Positions 26,036 to 34,005 of a DNA stretch of 64,000 nt are shown piece after piece. How positions within the stretch are numbered: the first letter of the stretch is position 1; each line of letters begins with the position of its first letter. The position numbers were made by a program, and so were the translations under genes. The stretch is from Lachnospiraceae bacterium. Lineage in GTDB: Bacteria > Bacillota > Clostridia > Lachnospirales > Lachnospiraceae. A model generated the notes under the pieces. The model saw only the letters and a program-made list of their open reading frames with translations. It did not search any database and was not told the origin of the DNA. Location of the stretch: contig SVFN01000016.1 in the NCBI GenBank assembly GCA_015056815.1, positions 28,868 through 92,867 on the forward strand. Direction: 5' to 3'.

Positions 26036-27244
26036 ATGGAAATGCTATTTTACCGCTATAACAGTATCTGTGAACCGGATCTGATCGCGATCTTTCAAAA
26101 ATATGGTCTCGACGTTGTAACGATCGAGGAGGAGATCACCAACAAATCCCTGTCCGGAAGCGAACGGCTGAATCTTCTGACCAGAGCCATTGAAAGTCAT
26201 ACCTTCAGCTTTGTGTTCAGTATCAATTTTTTCCCATCCATTTCCGATTTATGCGAGATATACAGGATTCCTTACATTTGCTGGACAGTGGATTCTCCTG
26301 TGATGGAGCTTTTTAACAAGGCTGTCCGTAATCAGTACACCCGGATCTTCGTCTTTGACATGGCTCAGTACCGCACCTTATCCCCTCATAATCCGGGGAA
26401 TATTTTTCATCTTCCCCTCGCCACGAATGTGGAGCGCTGGGATCAGGTCATACGTTGTGCTTCCGCAAAAGACCGCAAAAGCTATGCCTCCGGTATTTCT
26501 TTTGTGGGCTCGCTTTACTCTGAAAAAGATCCCTATCAGAAATATCTGTCCGTACACGAACTCCCCGACAAAGCAAAAGGATTTGTAGATGGCCTGATCG
26601 CCGCACAGTCACAGATCTACGGATATAATCTGATGGAAGCGTCCCTGACGGATGAGATGATCGCTCTTTTTAAGAAAAAAATGGCTCCCTTATACCCGGA
26701 CGAAGAAAACTCGGTCATGAATACAGACCGTTATGTCACAGCTCATCAGATCATCGGTATGCACGCCGCCTATGTGGAACGCATTCAGATCCTGAAACGT
26801 TTATCGGAAAGTTATCCGGTCGATCTGTACACCCTGAGCGATACCACTGTGCTCAAGGATTGTGTAAACCTGAACGTGAAAGGCTCTGCCCGCACCTTTA
26901 CGCAGATGCCTCTGATCTTTCATCACAGCAAGATCAATCTAAATATCACCATACGCCCCATCCAGGCAGGGCTTTCCCTCCGGATCTGGGATGTGTTGGG
27001 GTGCGGCGGCTTTCTGATCACCAATTATCAGGAAGAGCTTCCGGAATACTTTACCCTCGGAGAAGATCTGGAAACCTTCACCGGGATCGAAGAACTGCAT
27101 GACAAATGCGGTTATTATCTGAGCCACGAGGATGCACGTTTAAAGATTGCCCAAAAAGGGTACGAAAAGGTACGTTCCCTGCATACCTACGAAAAAAGGA
27201 TCGCAGAGCTGATACGTATCACTTACCAGTCCCTGCCATCCTGA
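26036..27244 (+). CDS. CgeB/DUF3880-like glycosyltransferase
   Basis: A 402-residue paralogue of the 11368-12528 gene. The DUF3880-like half includes SHTFSFVFSINFFPSISDLC and IPYICWTVDSPVMELFNKAV; the Glyco_trans_1_2 half has HHSKINLNITIRPIQAGLSL, RIWDVLGCGGFLITNYQEEL and KIAQKGYEKVRSLHTYEKRI. The ATG at 26036 has GTGAGGTG 7-8 bases upstream. It is transcribed divergently from flgM, with 220 bases between, and ends at a terminator. Tight association with the flagellar operon again suggests flagellin or hook-protein glycosylation (inference). Confidence 0.83.
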   Translation: MEMLFYRYNSICEPDLIAIFQKYGLDVVTIEEEITNKSLSGSERLNLLTRAIESHTFSFVFSINFFPSISDLCEIYRIPYICWTVDSPVMELFNKAVRNQYTRIFVFDMAQYRTLSPHNPGNIFHLPLATNVERWDQVIRCASAKDRKSYASGISFVGSLYSEKDPYQKYLSVHELPDKAKGFVDGLIAAQSQIYGYNLMEASLTDEMIALFKKKMAPLYPDEENSVMNTDRYVTAHQIIGMHAAYVERIQILKRLSESYPVDLYTLSDTTVLKDCVNLNVKGSARTFTQMPLIFHHSKINLNITIRPIQAGLSLRIWDVLGCGGFLITNYQEELPEYFTLGEDLETFTGIEELHDKCGYYLSHEDARLKIAQKGYEKVRSLHTYEKRIAELIRITYQSLPS

Positions 27245-27247
27245 GCT

Positions 27248-27293
27248 TTTGGGGGAAATGCTGATCGCATCAGAATTTCCCCTTCTTTATTTT
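27248..27293 (+). terminator. Intrinsic terminator after CgeB-like gene
   Basis: GGGGAAAT and ATTTCCCC flank an inner CTGAT/ATCAG stem, followed by TTCTTTATTTTATTTT. It overlaps the end of the convergent transglutaminase gene (stop at 27287). Confidence 0.75.
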
Positions 27294-30184
27294 ATTTTCA
27301 CTGTTTTCGGAGCTCCTTTTTTCTTAAAGATTTTGATATAATCCTCTTTTACGGATCTTGGCACCTTGATGACAGCGTCTGCTGCAATTCCTTTAAAAGC
27401 CTTGCTACCAACGTTTTTCGCTGTCAGCTCTTCTGTCCTGATGTTTATCGTCTTCAAGCTCTTGCAGCCGGAAAACGCGTTCTTGCCGATTTTTTCCACT
27501 CCGTCACCGATCGTGAGCTTCTTCAGTGCCGTACATTTCAGGAACGCGTTGGAACCGATCTGTGCGATATTCTTCCCAAGCGTCACTTTTTTGAGCTTTT
27601 TACAGTTTTTAAATGCATTTGCCGCAACAGAGGTAACTTCATACTCCTCGCCATTTATTGTGATCACAGATGGAATCGAAACAGTCTTGCTGTTTTTATC
27701 GGTACAGGCATAAGACACTTCCCCTTCGTCCGTTATCCGGTAAAGTGCTTTTTTCGCGGGATCTGTATAAACGTACCCAATCGGAAGCTGTTTTTCTTCT
27801 TCCTGTGTCTGCATCTCTTTCTGTACCGGCGTTTCTTCCCCTGTTGTCTGATCCTGTACAGACGGCATCATATTGCCTCCGCTCTCTCCCTGCTCTGTGT
27901 TCTTGTCCGTGCCATCACCGGGATCCGACTGCGTATCCATACCGCCTTCCGGGTCAGATGGCTCATCGGAGCTCTTCTCTGTCACTGTGACTTTCAGCTT
28001 ACCGGAAAGCGTTTTGAGGTTCGTGCTCCCATTCTCCGCAAAGACCCACTCTGCCTCGTTTTCTCCAACAGGCAGAACTGCTTCCGGGTCTTTCCACCGA
28101 AATTCGCCTTTCACGACAGCTACGATCTGCATCTTGTCATTTTCCATCAGTCCAAAGTGCAATGCCCCGTCATCATAGAAGCCATATAGCCAGTCACTTC
28201 CATTGTAAAACCAGAACATGGCATCCTGTGTATCAAACTGCAGCTTTTTCAGTGGCTGACCATCGGCCAGTGTCTTTCCCTCTTCCGTTTTCAGCGGATA
28301 TCCATATTCGCCAAGTTCCTCCACCTCAGCCTGCGAGACGCTGACAAGGATCTTCTCCGCTTTTGTCTGTGCCGTATTGGCCGTTTCTTGACACCATACA
28401 AGAATCACAGCATTTCCCGCGCCGGTTATCGTTACCTTCCCGTCTGTGTCCACCGTAACAACTCTGTCATTCTCCACAGGAGCACCCAGTGCGTTTTCGC
28501 TTTCCTCCACCTCATAGGTCAGTCCGACTGTCTCTCCCTGTGTGTCGACCGCCGCACATCCAAGGTCAAAGTCTTTTGCGCCAAAGCACACCTCATACTC
28601 CTTTTGTCCGGTTCTTACTCCCGGTACTGCCTTATTGACAACAAAGGTTACCGGATCACTGTCTTTGCCAAAATCGCAGCAGGACACCCTGCAGTAGAAG
28701 CTCCACTTGCCGGCATTATAACCGGCAGGGATCTGAAAGCTGTCTGCCACTGCACCCTCTACTGCCTCGTAATTTCCCGGGATCTCCTGTCCGTCTCTTT
28801 CTTCGATGGGAGCGCAGTACCACTGATAAGCCATTTCGGCAGACGCATCATTTTCCGCGGTCACAGACAGTCGGTCTGCCATCGTATAGCCAAAGGTCAC
28901 CTCCGACGGCTGTATCGGCTGGGCATTGATCCTGATCTGCACGGACTTGCCGCAGATCGTACAGCTGCCGTTTACATAGTTGTGTTCATGTGCCTCATAT
29001 TTATCAAAAGCAAGCTCCGGATATTGAAACTCCGTGTCCGCTCCGCTCCAGAATGCGCTTTCCACATGACTGTCTGCGAAAGTCTGTCTGCCAAAATAAG
29101 TGTCCTTCGTCTCACTGCCTGTCAGATAAAAGTCATAATAAATCTTACCAGTCGTACTGTCGGTCTGATCGTCCCAGGTACAATCCACTCCGTACCAGGA
29201 ATCATCTAACTGCACATAATTCCACATATGGGATTCTCCGGATCCGTTACTGCTCGTTTTTCCCCAGCCGCTGATCAATACGCAGGGAATGTCATATCTG
29301 GCGCATAGCAGTTTGAAGGCTTTGGCATATCCTGCACAGACGGTTTCCCTGCCGATCAGGGCGCTGTAAGGAGTCTGGTAAGCCCGGTCGGATGTCGAAC
29401 CGCTTGTATATGCTACCGTATTGCAGACATAATCGTGAATGATCCGGATCCTTTTCTCATCAGTTGACACTTTATCTATGTAATAAGGATATCCCTTCAT
29501 GGCAGCAATGGCTGTATCCAATGCCTGATCCATAGACTCTTTGTCCCCGGTATCTGTGTAGATCACTGCCAGTTTGAACACTACCTGGCTGATCGTTACC
29601 GTCACTCCGGATACCGTCAGCGGTCTTTTGATGGACGTGATCCGGTAATCACTGATGCTCATGCTCCAGCTGGTCGAATAGCGGACATTGATCAGCCAGT
29701 TTAATTCCGGATGATCATAAAGCAGTGCATAGAAAGCGGGTTTCACACTGTTGTCGATCTGTGTACTGATCTGATCGCGCAGATCGCTCGAAATACTGAA
29801 GCTGTTGGTGGCATCCACTGTGATCTGCTGATCCTTGAAAACAAGCTCCGGCAGTCCCAGATCCACTTTGTCACTGTGAGGACCTTCCAGATACGATTGG
29901 TACAGACTGTCATACACCTGTTTTGACAGATCATCCAGCTGTTCTCTGTATGCGCCGGCGAAACTGCTGCCGTTTAAAAGAGTCTCCCGCGGATACAGGC
30001 TCTTCTCCTCCGGCTCTTGTATCTCCTCCAGTCCGCCGATCCCCTCATGGAACTCTTCGCACTGTATTTCCTCAATCCGGGCTGCGTCAGCTTTGATTCC
30101 ATTGAAAAACAACAAACAGATAACAAACAAATAAGAAAGTATTTTCTGTGTCTTACCGTTGGTTCTAACATCAGCATTTCTCAT
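27287..30184 (-). CDS. Secreted transglutaminase-like protein with BspA leucine-rich repeats
   Basis: A 965-residue exported protein. The start at 30184 follows GGGAGGTG by 6 bases and gives a signal peptide (KILSYLFVICLLFFNGIKAD). About residues 230-360 is a transglutaminase-like cysteine-protease fold with its triad visible: Cys in ETVCAGYAKAFKLLC, His in GESHMWNYVQLDDSWYG and Asp in GVDCTWDDQ. After a CxxC motif (CTICG) come Ig-like beta domains (about 400-750), a Ser/Pro/Glu-rich linker, and C-terminal BspA-type repeats (AFKNCKKLKKVTLGKNI, AFLKCTALKKLTIGDGV, AFSGCKSLKTINI). There is no LPXTG anchor. Surface or extracellular role is likely; substrate unknown. Confidence 0.83.
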   Translation of the reverse strand: MRNADVRTNGKTQKILSYLFVICLLFFNGIKADAARIEEIQCEEFHEGIGGLEEIQEPEEKSLYPRETLLNGSSFAGAYREQLDDLSKQVYDSLYQSYLEGPHSDKVDLGLPELVFKDQQITVDATNSFSISSDLRDQISTQIDNSVKPAFYALLYDHPELNWLINVRYSTSWSMSISDYRITSIKRPLTVSGVTVTISQVVFKLAVIYTDTGDKESMDQALDTAIAAMKGYPYYIDKVSTDEKRIRIIHDYVCNTVAYTSGSTSDRAYQTPYSALIGRETVCAGYAKAFKLLCARYDIPCVLISGWGKTSSNGSGESHMWNYVQLDDSWYGVDCTWDDQTDSTTGKIYYDFYLTGSETKDTYFGRQTFADSHVESAFWSGADTEFQYPELAFDKYEAHEHNYVNGSCTICGKSVQIRINAQPIQPSEVTFGYTMADRLSVTAENDASAEMAYQWYCAPIEERDGQEIPGNYEAVEGAVADSFQIPAGYNAGKWSFYCRVSCCDFGKDSDPVTFVVNKAVPGVRTGQKEYEVCFGAKDFDLGCAAVDTQGETVGLTYEVEESENALGAPVENDRVVTVDTDGKVTITGAGNAVILVWCQETANTAQTKAEKILVSVSQAEVEELGEYGYPLKTEEGKTLADGQPLKKLQFDTQDAMFWFYNGSDWLYGFYDDGALHFGLMENDKMQIVAVVKGEFRWKDPEAVLPVGENEAEWVFAENGSTNLKTLSGKLKVTVTEKSSDEPSDPEGGMDTQSDPGDGTDKNTEQGESGGNMMPSVQDQTTGEETPVQKEMQTQEEEKQLPIGYVYTDPAKKALYRITDEGEVSYACTDKNSKTVSIPSVITINGEEYEVTSVAANAFKNCKKLKKVTLGKNIAQIGSNAFLKCTALKKLTIGDGVEKIGKNAFSGCKSLKTINIRTEELTAKNVGSKAFKGIAADAVIKVPRSVKEDYIKIFKKKGAPKTVKIK

Positions 30185-30372
30185 ACGGGCACCTCCCTGT
30201 GTCGGTCTTTGATTTTCCCCGTTTGCCATTGCGCTTCACAGTCCCCCAACGTGTTCACGCATATAGTGTATATTTGATTATCGTCATTTTTTACATTGTT
30301 AGCAAGTACTTTTTAAAATATTTCATATATTGTTCACAAATTCATCAAATAATTCCTATTTTCAGAGCATAC

Positions 30373-30426
30373 AAAAAAGCTCCTGCACTGCTTCGGATGT
30401 TTCCGCCTTATGCGCAGGAGCCTTTT
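30373..30426 (-). terminator. Intrinsic terminator of the carboxypeptidase gene
   Basis: GGCTCCTGC (reverse strand, 30422-30414) pairs with GCAGGAGC (30386-30379), followed by TTTTTTG. A plus-strand reading also ends in CCTTTTT. The 288-base gap 30185-30471 otherwise shows only AT-rich sequence that should hold the promoter of the 30184 gene. Confidence 0.8.
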
Positions 30427-30471
30427 TACGTTACTCATGTTCCACCTGATTATTCCGTTTTCTGTTTGCCG

Positions 30472-31665
30472 TTACTTTGAAAGCTCATGATACAGCGCCA
30501 CATGATCGTAAATGCATCGCCAGCTGCTGCTGCTTCCCGCTGTGACGCACAGATATTCTCTGCCGGAGCTGCTTTTCCCGAAACTGGCACTGCAGTTTCC
30601 GGACTGTACCACAAATCCAGTCTTGGCACACAGGATCTCGCCTCCGGTATCCTTATCCTCGATCCGCCGCAAAAACCAGTTGGAAATCGTAATCCCCTCC
30701 GGATGCTGCTCTGTCGGAGTCGTCGTGTACACTCTCTCGGACATGACTTCCCTGCACAGCTCATTGTCCATAGCTGCCCGAAGGATCACTGCCATATCGT
30801 AAGGAGTACTATAGTGATCATCATCGTAAATTCCCACGCAGTTGGTAAAATGTGTCGTGCTTCCGATCCCCAGCTGCTCGCATTTTTGATTCATTAACTC
30901 CACAAATGCTTCCTGAGAGCCCGCCACATAAGTGGCAAGTCCTACTGCGGCATCTGCCCCGGAGGGAAGGATCGTTCCGTAAAACAGATCCTTTACCGGG
31001 ATTTTCTCATCTACCAGAAATCCAGCAGAAGAACAATCATTACTGTAGCTATAGTCCGTGATCTGTTGTGTCATGGTAAAGGTGTCCTCCAGATCCTCCA
31101 CCTGCTCTGCCGCCACCAGTACCGTCAGGATCTTCGTCATGGAGGCCGGACAGATACGATTCCTTCCCTCCCGTTCTGCAAGGATCTCGCCGTCATCCGC
31201 ATCAATAAAGATCACCGAGGTACTGACTACCTCCTCCGGTATCTGTAACATCTGTGCGGCATCGTTAAACACATAGTCCGTTGTTTCATGCTCTGAAATA
31301 TCCTGTGCTTCCCGCTCTGCGGACGGTTCTTCCACGTCTGCTTCCTGCGCGGGAACAGCCTTTGCCACGTCCTCCACATCTGCTGCCACATCCGCCACTG
31401 TTTCCGCAGTCTCAATGCTGACTGTCTGTGCCTTCTTATCTTCTTTATTTTTATGCAGATCGATCAGTCCGTTTACCAGAAACACCAGAAACACTACGAT
31501 CATGATCGAAACCGGGAATCCCAGCAAAACAGCTTTCCGGATCATTCGCTGACGTTGTCTTTTTCGCTTCCTTTGCTCCATTCTCTGCTGACGTATCCTG
31601 CGTCTTTTTTCAAATTCTTCATCGGTATCGATCCAGTTTGGATCATAGTTCTGGTTGTTTTGCAT
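30472..31665 (-). CDS. Membrane-anchored D-alanyl-D-alanine carboxypeptidase (S11)
   Basis: A 397-residue penicillin-binding enzyme that trims stem peptides. A very basic cytoplasmic head (RRRIRQQRMEQRKRKRQRQR) precedes a membrane segment at about residues 44-66 and an acidic Ala/Glu linker. The S11 domain runs from about 145: the SxxK motif is PASMTK with Ser175 and Lys178, SGADAAVGLA takes the place of the usual SGN motif, and CAKTGFV is the KTG box. The Asn-to-Ala change in the second motif is seen in other clostridial members. Cell-wall role, outer face of the membrane. Confidence 0.88.
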   Translation of the reverse strand: MQNNQNYDPNWIDTDEEFEKRRRIRQQRMEQRKRKRQRQRMIRKAVLLGFPVSIMIVVFLVFLVNGLIDLHKNKEDKKAQTVSIETAETVADVAADVEDVAKAVPAQEADVEEPSAEREAQDISEHETTDYVFNDAAQMLQIPEEVVSTSVIFIDADDGEILAEREGRNRICPASMTKILTVLVAAEQVEDLEDTFTMTQQITDYSYSNDCSSAGFLVDEKIPVKDLFYGTILPSGADAAVGLATYVAGSQEAFVELMNQKCEQLGIGSTTHFTNCVGIYDDDHYSTPYDMAVILRAAMDNELCREVMSERVYTTTPTEQHPEGITISNWFLRRIEDKDTGGEILCAKTGFVVQSGNCSASFGKSSSGREYLCVTAGSSSSWRCIYDHVALYHELSK

Positions 31666-31709
31666 GGTTTTTTCCTTTTTTCTGTTTTTATTTTTCTAAA
31701 AGGGAAGCG

Positions 31710-33929
31710 CTAAAAACTGTGGATCACATAACAGTTCTTGCCTGCTTTTTTTGCTTCATATAAAATGCTGTCCGCTTTGGAATACAGGTTTTTAAACTGT
31801 ACTTCCTTTTGCCCCTTCGTTGCACAGAGTACTGCGCCCGCCGAAATACTGCAAAGGCCTTCTAATTTCAGGTCAGACAACTTGTTCTGGAACTGTCCCA
31901 TAATATGCTCCAAAAGTTCCCCCACCTGCTTTTTATTCGCCTCTTCCGGCATAAATGCCGCAAATTCGTCTCCTCCGATCCGGCATCCGATCAGTTTCTG
32001 CTCTCCATATTCCTTCAGCAGATCCGCAAATGCATTCAACACCGCGTCTCCGGCCTGATGTCCGTAATTATCATTGACCTGTTTGAAATTGTCCATATCG
32101 AACATACAAAAGGCTCCCCGGCACCCGGCCTCAAGCTGTTCTTCCACCAGGTTCTGAAAAAACACCCTGTTATACAGCTTGGTAAGCGGATCCTTGATCG
32201 CGATCTCTCGCATTTTTTCGAGTGTTTCAAAATGTTCGGTGCTGTCTAACACCCAGAGCATATATCCCTGAAGTACATCCTTGTCCCGCAGTTCCTGCCG
32301 CTCGAAATCATAAATCCGCCCCTTTATTTTGTAGTGTTCGATCCGTCCGGTAACGATATCTCCAAGCAGCACTTTGTTCTTCACATCGATCCGGTTCGGT
32401 ATCTTCCCGAATATGCTTTCCATTTTTTTGTTGAAATATTCCACCCTGTAATCCGGTGTATATACGATGATGCCCTCTTTGCCATGATCCAGGGCATTCT
32501 CGCTGGCAAGCGTCACAGAGTCAAGGAAGGCATAGCGGACCAGGATCAGATAAAACACGATCGCTGCCAGTGAAATTCCCACCCCCGGTATTTCATATCC
32601 CCCGGTCAGTCCGGTGATCTTCAAAAAATACGGAGACCATATAAGCAGCATACCGCAGATCGTATAGACACCTCTTTTCCGATCCATCTTATTCCCGGTG
32701 CGGATCAAAAAGATACATGCAATGATCGCCAGCATACAGATCATCCCAATATAGCTGATCGCGAGGTAAAATCCCGGTCCGTAACTCAAGCGCAGTATAG
32801 AAACAGGTCCTGAATTGTCTGCAGAAATCTCCCGGTAAAAAAAATGATTTTTCTCCGTAGTGATCAATGCATACATCACCAGAATGCCTGCCACCGTCTC
32901 AAACGCATAAACAAACGACGGCATATAAACATGGCAGAGTAACTTCACAAACAGGGATAATCCTACCATCAGGATCATCTCACCGAAGTATTCCACAATG
33001 ACCGCCATATGATATTCCGGCACTGTATCCGATATGATCTCCAAAAGGAAACCGAATACATAGATCATCGCAGAAAGCAACATTGTGATCACAGCCCCCT
33101 GCCCTCTCGACGGTCTGCTCACAAGTGTTCGCAGCAAAAAAAGCATGACCAGGGCAAGCGCTGCTACATGGATCCCGATGTAAATTCCATAGACAGTGAT
33201 CTGCCCGTTCAAAATAAGTCTGATTCCGGTCAGCACCACAAAATGACAGGGATAAAACAGATAAAAGAAATACCTTCCGCCATATTCCTTCCCCTTCGTC
33301 CCATCATACCGTGCAAGCAGAAACAGGGCCAGCATAAAGCCTAACAGATATGTCTTGTCCCACCAAACCCAGTCATAAGGAGCAAAATGATACTTACCGT
33401 TTAATGTGATACCCACCATCAAAGTCAGAACCGTAATAATGTCTGTCACGATAAACCAGGTCGCTTTTTGCCGGAAGGTCTTGCCATAGTAAAAACTGAG
33501 GATGAACAGGATCGGCGTCACCGGCCAACCACCGATTGCAATCGATATCGCAAAAAGCAGGGACACCAGTAAAGCCTTCTGCCACTTCTTCAGTCTGCTT
33601 TCCAGTGTGGTCAGCACTAATAATCCCAACAGAAGATCAAAGATGATATTCTGCCTGTAACCGTATTCTTCATGAAAGAAAAAGTAAAAGGGCAGCCCGG
33701 CGATAATGGCAAAAGAAGTCATCCGGTAAATATACCGCTTCAGATTGGACGTCTTGCGGTATCCCTCCGCGATGAAAAAGCACATGATCGGAATCGTAAA
33801 TCTTCCCAATACATGCAAAAACTGTCCCAGAGGAGAGTAAAAGTCCACGAAGCCCCATGCGGTATGATCGATCACCATCGACACGATCGCGATCGTTTTT
33901 AACTGTTGTCTGTTTAATGTCCATTTCAT
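31710..33929 (-). CDS. TraX-like membrane domain fused to 7TM, PAS-like and GGDEF domains
   Basis: A 739-residue membrane protein with an uncommon layout. Residues about 3-235 match the TraX family (QLKTIAIVSMVIDHTAWGFV, LHVLGRFTIPIMCFFIAEGY), a polytopic acyltransferase-like fold. Residues about 240-470 hold seven more hydrophobic segments like the 7TM sensor region of signalling proteins. A PAS-like piece (GIIVYTPDYRVEYFNKKMES) precedes a GGDEF domain: DPLTKLYNRVFFQNLVEEQL, MFDMDNFKQVNDNYGHQAGD and IGCRIGGDEFAAF, all catalytic residues intact. The RxxD inhibitory site is missing (EQKL in its place). It should make cyclic di-GMP in response to a membrane signal. Confidence 0.87.
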   Translation of the reverse strand: MKWTLNRQQLKTIAIVSMVIDHTAWGFVDFYSPLGQFLHVLGRFTIPIMCFFIAEGYRKTSNLKRYIYRMTSFAIIAGLPFYFFFHEEYGYRQNIIFDLLLGLLVLTTLESRLKKWQKALLVSLLFAISIAIGGWPVTPILFILSFYYGKTFRQKATWFIVTDIITVLTLMVGITLNGKYHFAPYDWVWWDKTYLLGFMLALFLLARYDGTKGKEYGGRYFFYLFYPCHFVVLTGIRLILNGQITVYGIYIGIHVAALALVMLFLLRTLVSRPSRGQGAVITMLLSAMIYVFGFLLEIISDTVPEYHMAVIVEYFGEMILMVGLSLFVKLLCHVYMPSFVYAFETVAGILVMYALITTEKNHFFYREISADNSGPVSILRLSYGPGFYLAISYIGMICMLAIIACIFLIRTGNKMDRKRGVYTICGMLLIWSPYFLKITGLTGGYEIPGVGISLAAIVFYLILVRYAFLDSVTLASENALDHGKEGIIVYTPDYRVEYFNKKMESIFGKIPNRIDVKNKVLLGDIVTGRIEHYKIKGRIYDFERQELRDKDVLQGYMLWVLDSTEHFETLEKMREIAIKDPLTKLYNRVFFQNLVEEQLEAGCRGAFCMFDMDNFKQVNDNYGHQAGDAVLNAFADLLKEYGEQKLIGCRIGGDEFAAFMPEEANKKQVGELLEHIMGQFQNKLSDLKLEGLCSISAGAVLCATKGQKEVQFKNLYSKADSILYEAKKAGKNCYVIHSF

Positions 33930-34005
33930 TGCTTATTATCTTCCTGTATTTCAGTCACGATTGCAATTTACATAACTTCTGTCAAACTCTTCAATGTCCG
34001 TCCTT

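Noticed and set aside
28388..29209. A 273-codon plus-strand frame opposite the transglutaminase-BspA gene
   Set aside because: It is antisense to a gene with clear catalytic motifs and signal peptide, and has no motif of its own.
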